Assembly: GCA_963738025.1 (NCBI GenBank)
Contig: CAVTWA010000004.1
Span: 248,001 to 312,000 of the forward strand
Origin: 20CM-2-55-15 sp963738025
Lineage (GTDB): Bacteria; Acidobacteriota; Terriglobia; 20CM-2-55-15
Reading direction: 5' to 3'
Length of the DNA: 64,000 nucleotides
Shown here: positions 61,281 to 64,000 of the stretch, piece after piece
How the letters are laid out: every line of letters starts with the position of its first letter
Position numbering within the stretch: position 1 is the stretch's first letter
Notes under the pieces: model-generated
Databases searched by the model: none
What the model saw: the letters and a program-made list of their open reading frames with translations, nothing else
What the model was told of the DNA's origin: nothing
Made by a program: the position numbers and the translations under genes

Positions 61281-62259
61281 CGGATACGTGAGTTCTCTCT
61301 TTGGTCGTGACCGTCTTCTTCACGTCGTAAACCGGATAGCACCAATCGCGATACTTCGCGACGCGGCCGCGAACCACATCGAAATACAGCTTACGCAAGC
61401 GGCCGGTGAACTCGCCGATCTTACCCGACCCGACGACGCGATGATCGATCCGGGTAATGGCACTGATTTGTGCGCCCGTTCCACAAAAGAACATCTCGTC
61501 CGCCAGATAGAGTTCCGTGCGATCGATCGGCCGCTCCTGTGTTTCCATCTTGAACTCGTCGCGCAAAAGTTGAATGACGGTCCGGCGCGTAATCCCTTCC
61601 AGAACATTGTCCGTGATCGGAGGGGTACACATAACGCCATTGCGCAGCATGAAGAAGTTCGCAGCGGAACCTTCCGAGACGTGCCCGTCGGCATTGAGCA
61701 CGATAGCTTCATCGAATCCAGCCCGGACGGCGTCCGTTTTGATGAACGCGGAATTGACGTATGCCCCTGCAATTTTGCCGCGAGCCGGAATGGAGTTGTC
61801 GTCGATCCGACGCCATGAAGAAACGGTGACGTGCATGTTGTCTTCGTTCTTGTTATAGGAGCCGAAAGGCATGACGACGATCGTCATGTCGGCAGTCAAA
61901 TCGTGAACGCGCACACCAATGATCTCATCGGAATAAAAAGCCAGCGGCCGGATGTATAGATCTTCCTTGTAACCTTCTGTCTGGATCAATTCCATCAGCC
62001 CTTTAGTCAAATCGTCGCCGGATGTGCCTAAATTCATGCATAACAACTTCGAAGACTGCAGAAAGCGCCGGAAATGGTCGTTCGGACGGAAAACGAATAG
62101 TTGTTTTTCGTCCTCGTTCCAGTACGCACGCAGACCCCCGAATACCGCGGTTCCATAGTTCATCGCGTGCATCAGCACGCCGAATTTCACTTCCGAATAG
62201 GGAACGACGCGACCCTTGTGAAAAACGAAATTTGGCAACGACGACACGGTTTTATTCAC
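61273..62259 (-). CDS. ilvE: Branched-chain amino acid aminotransferase
   Basis: This 328-residue class IV PLP enzyme has YGTAVFGGLRAYW near the N-terminus, then LYIRPLAFYSDEIIGV. The PLP-lysine segment is PARGKIAGAYVNSAFIKTDA, and ADGHVSEGSAANFFMLRNG and NVLEGITRRTVIQLL follow, with AEMFFCGTGAQISAI represented as FFCGTGAQI. It interconverts Val, Leu and Ile with their 2-oxo acids in the cytoplasm. It starts 11 nt after the MFS gene stop and overlaps the GNAT gene. Confidence 0.93.
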   Translation of the reverse strand: MNKTVSSLPNFVFHKGRVVPYSEVKFGVLMHAMNYGTAVFGGLRAYWNEDEKQLFVFRPNDHFRRFLQSSKLLCMNLGTSGDDLTKGLMELIQTEGYKEDLYIRPLAFYSDEIIGVRVHDLTADMTIVVMPFGSYNKNEDNMHVTVSSWRRIDDNSIPARGKIAGAYVNSAFIKTDAVRAGFDEAIVLNADGHVSEGSAANFFMLRNGVMCTPPITDNVLEGITRRTVIQLLRDEFKMETQERPIDRTELYLADEMFFCGTGAQISAITRIDHRVVGSGKIGEFTGRLRKLYFDVVRGRVAKYRDWCYPVYDVKKTVTTKERTHVSVE

Positions 62260-62270
62260 CTCAATGCGTA

Positions 62271-63473
62271 TCAGTCTAACACACGGACAGGCTCTGCCAC
62301 CGGCTGGCGCTGGACCTGAAATGCAAGCAGGCTGACCAGCCCGACGAAAGTGGCTGCAAAGTAAAATGGCGTTCCATGACTAATTCGCTGAAATAACGTG
62401 GTCGAAAGCACCGGCGCGATCACCCTGGAAATTCCTGCGAAAGTCTGGGCGATACCCATGGTCAGCCCCAGTTCTCCTTTCGGCGAATACCGCGACATCA
62501 TGGCGGTCGTTGCCGGAAACAAAAGAGATGTTCCAATCGGCACCAGCGGAACAATGAACGCGAGCGACCACAGCGTCGGCGCGATCGGATACGCGAGGAG
62601 ACCAAGCACGAGTATTGCCGCTCCGCAACGAATCGACCATGGCTCGCCGATTCTGTCGACGATCGGGCCGATCAGGGCCGAGCGCATCAAAACGGAAAAA
62701 GCGCCGACATAAAGAAAGACATATCCGATCGTTTTTTCGGTGATCCCGAACTCCGCGCTGAGGTACAGAGCCAGCACGGAAGACAGGCATGAGAAGGCCA
62801 GCATCGCGACCGCATAAATCAAGGTCAACCGCTGCACCGCGCCAGTCGGATTGCGCAGCACCGACCACACACCATGCCAGACCGGTTTGCGCACCGGAAC
62901 ATGAGCGTTCGGCTGCTTCGATTCCGGCAGCCATTTATAAGCAAACAATGCATTTGTGAAGCATAGACAGGCTGCCAGAATTCCCGGGTATTGGTGTCCC
63001 CAATAGGTTGCGAACGAACCGACGACCGGCCCGATCATGGTCCCGACATTCGTCCCGGCCGACAGCCAACCCAAGGACCGTGCACGATCTTCCGGCGGAA
63101 CGCTGTCGCTGACATAGGCCTGGAGTACTCCAGTCGTACCACCCCCGAGGCCTTGCACGATGCGGCAGAGGAACAACAGCCACACGGAATTTGCAAACCC
63201 GAAGACAAAAAAGGCCGCCGTGGAGGCGCTGAGCCCGATGAGCAGAGCAGGCCTTCTGCCGTAATGATCGGAAACCCGGCCCCAAAGCGGCGCAGATACC
63301 AATTGCGCTATAAAGAAGGATGCGATGATCATCCCGATCGTCGTTGCCGAAGCGTGGAACTTCAATGCATAGAACGGGATGAGCGGAAACACCATCGCTC
63401 CGCCGATCATATCGACCGTGGCGACGGCAATCAGAACCAGCAAGCGCTTGAATTGATCGGATTGAGCAGGCAT
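62271..63473 (-). CDS. MFS transporter (TetA-like drug:proton antiporter family)
   Basis: This 400-residue membrane protein has about 12 helices. MFS motif A is GRVSDHYGRRPALLIG between helices 2 and 3, and motif-C-like glycines occur in AGTNVGTMIGPVVGS of helix 5, typical of 12-TMS antiporters. A basic cytoplasmic loop lies mid-protein (KWLPESKQPNAHVPVRKP). It probably exports a small molecule; the substrate is unknown. First gene of the MFS-ilvE-GNAT run and divergent from the glycosylase. Confidence 0.88.
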   Translation of the reverse strand: MPAQSDQFKRLLVLIAVATVDMIGGAMVFPLIPFYALKFHASATTIGMIIASFFIAQLVSAPLWGRVSDHYGRRPALLIGLSASTAAFFVFGFANSVWLLFLCRIVQGLGGGTTGVLQAYVSDSVPPEDRARSLGWLSAGTNVGTMIGPVVGSFATYWGHQYPGILAACLCFTNALFAYKWLPESKQPNAHVPVRKPVWHGVWSVLRNPTGAVQRLTLIYAVAMLAFSCLSSVLALYLSAEFGITEKTIGYVFLYVGAFSVLMRSALIGPIVDRIGEPWSIRCGAAILVLGLLAYPIAPTLWSLAFIVPLVPIGTSLLFPATTAMMSRYSPKGELGLTMGIAQTFAGISRVIAPVLSTTLFQRISHGTPFYFAATFVGLVSLLAFQVQRQPVAEPVRVLD

Positions 63474-63512
63474 AAAATCCTGATTATACTGTTCGCCTGA
63501 CTACCGATAACC

Positions 63513-64000
63513 ATGCGAAGTGAAGAAATCCAACAGGCAGTCCGGCATTTGCGCCGGCAAGACCCGATCATGAAAGCAGTTATCCGGAAAGCCGGGCCTT
63601 TCACGATGCGTACCCATCGCAATCGTTTTCGTGCTCTGGTGTACTCGATCCTGGGCCAACAGATTTCAGGTAAAGCCGCCGCAGCAATCCGGGGACGCCT
63701 TATCGAACACCTCAAGCCTGAAACAATTTCACCGGAAACCATCGGACGGCTTACTCTGGAAACCCTGCGGAGCCTCGGCGTATCCGGCCAGAAAGCCAGG
63801 TACCTGCTCGACCTGGCGGAACGCGTGCGCAATGGCGAAATTCAACTGAGCCGGATGTCCCGCATGCGTGATGAAGAAGTAATCGAAGCACTGGTTCAAG
63901 TCAAAGGCATCGGAGTGTGGACCGCCCAGATGTTTCTGATCTTCTCACTTGGACGACCCGACGTGTTCCCGCACGATGACCTGGGGGTTCGCGTCGCTAT
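63513..64000 (+). CDS. DNA-3-methyladenine glycosylase, HhH-GPD family (3' end beyond window)
   Basis: 162 codons are visible without a stop. The protein has AlkA/MAG features: AVIRKAGPFTMRTHRNRFRALVYSILGQQISGKAA, in part LVYSILGQQISGKAA, the helix-hairpin-helix VQVKGIGVWTAQMFLIF, and FPHDDLGVRVA, whose second Asp is the expected catalytic residue. It excises alkylated purines to start base-excision repair, complementing AlkB and XthA elsewhere in the window. ATG 63513 is supported by family length; the ribosome site is weak. Confidence 0.9.
   Translation, partial: MRSEEIQQAVRHLRRQDPIMKAVIRKAGPFTMRTHRNRFRALVYSILGQQISGKAAAAIRGRLIEHLKPETISPETIGRLTLETLRSLGVSGQKARYLLDLAERVRNGEIQLSRMSRMRDEEVIEALVQVKGIGVWTAQMFLIFSLGRPDVFPHDDLGVRVA

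Noticed and set aside
1..64000. CRISPR arrays, rRNA operons, prophage structural genes
   Set aside because: No regularly spaced repeats, no rRNA-like sequence and no capsid, tail or terminase motifs were seen anywhere in the window.

Overview
The window looks like a chromosomal segment of an Acidobacteriota-type soil bacterium. This is an inference from gene content: a secreted VWA protein of the VWFA-related type common in that phylum (58743-59690), a haem-bearing DUF1587-type protein at the left edge, an Omp85/DUF4390/NtrY/NtrX cluster, a LIC_10091-like exported protein, and many dispersed palindromic repeats between convergent genes. No rRNA genes and no CRISPR array were seen; there is one tRNA, tRNA-Leu(CAA).

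Region 1 (1-9.7 kb) is mostly housekeeping and envelope: an edge-truncated cytochrome-like gene, an AsmA protein, a di-haem cytochrome c, an orphan ECF sigma factor, an SDR/DUF2867 oxidoreductase and small unknowns. It also holds a fold-back repeat element and an IS1182-type transposase remnant whose start codon and first ~58 codons are fused in frame to a hemerythrin-type (RIC/YtfE-like) protein.

Region 2 (9.9-33.3 kb) is an accessory island. It opens with an apparently complete Wadjet operon (jetABCD, type II-like) that should sense and cleave foreign circular DNA, followed by an SNF2 helicase with a SWIM zinc finger. Next come a frame-disturbed unknown gene, a DUF433/DUF5615 toxin-antitoxin-like pair, a deleted copy of a TOTE-type primase/helicase/nuclease gene, the tRNA-Leu gene with tRNA-like fragments on both sides, and a MetE-like gene translationally coupled to a seven-PAS histidine kinase. 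The island ends with a second, longer but heavily frameshifted TOTE copy and a divergent decayed Fic gene. Imperfect 48-bp direct repeats bracket that last decayed block.

Region 3 (33.3-49.7 kb) carries a GNAT, a frameshifted TPR gene, an alkB-xthA DNA-repair pair enclosed by inverted ~82-bp repeats, two DinB-superfamily enzymes and a DedA protein. A long minus-strand run follows: Omp85-like protein (frameshifted), DUF4390, an NtrY/NtrX-like two-component pair, and a BMP-family ABC importer (lipoprotein, ATPase, two permeases). A LIC_10091-like exported protein diverges from this run.

Region 4 (49.7-64 kb) has an MdtABC-type RND efflux operon with its outer-membrane factor (the mdtC-like gene carries two frameshifts), the VWA protein, YwbE, DUF1330, a small exported protein, a GNAT/IlvE/MFS run, and a HhH-GPD DNA glycosylase cut by the right edge. 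Single-base frameshifts recur in otherwise well-conserved genes, so some may be sequence errors; the multi-lesion TOTE and Fic genes look truly degraded.
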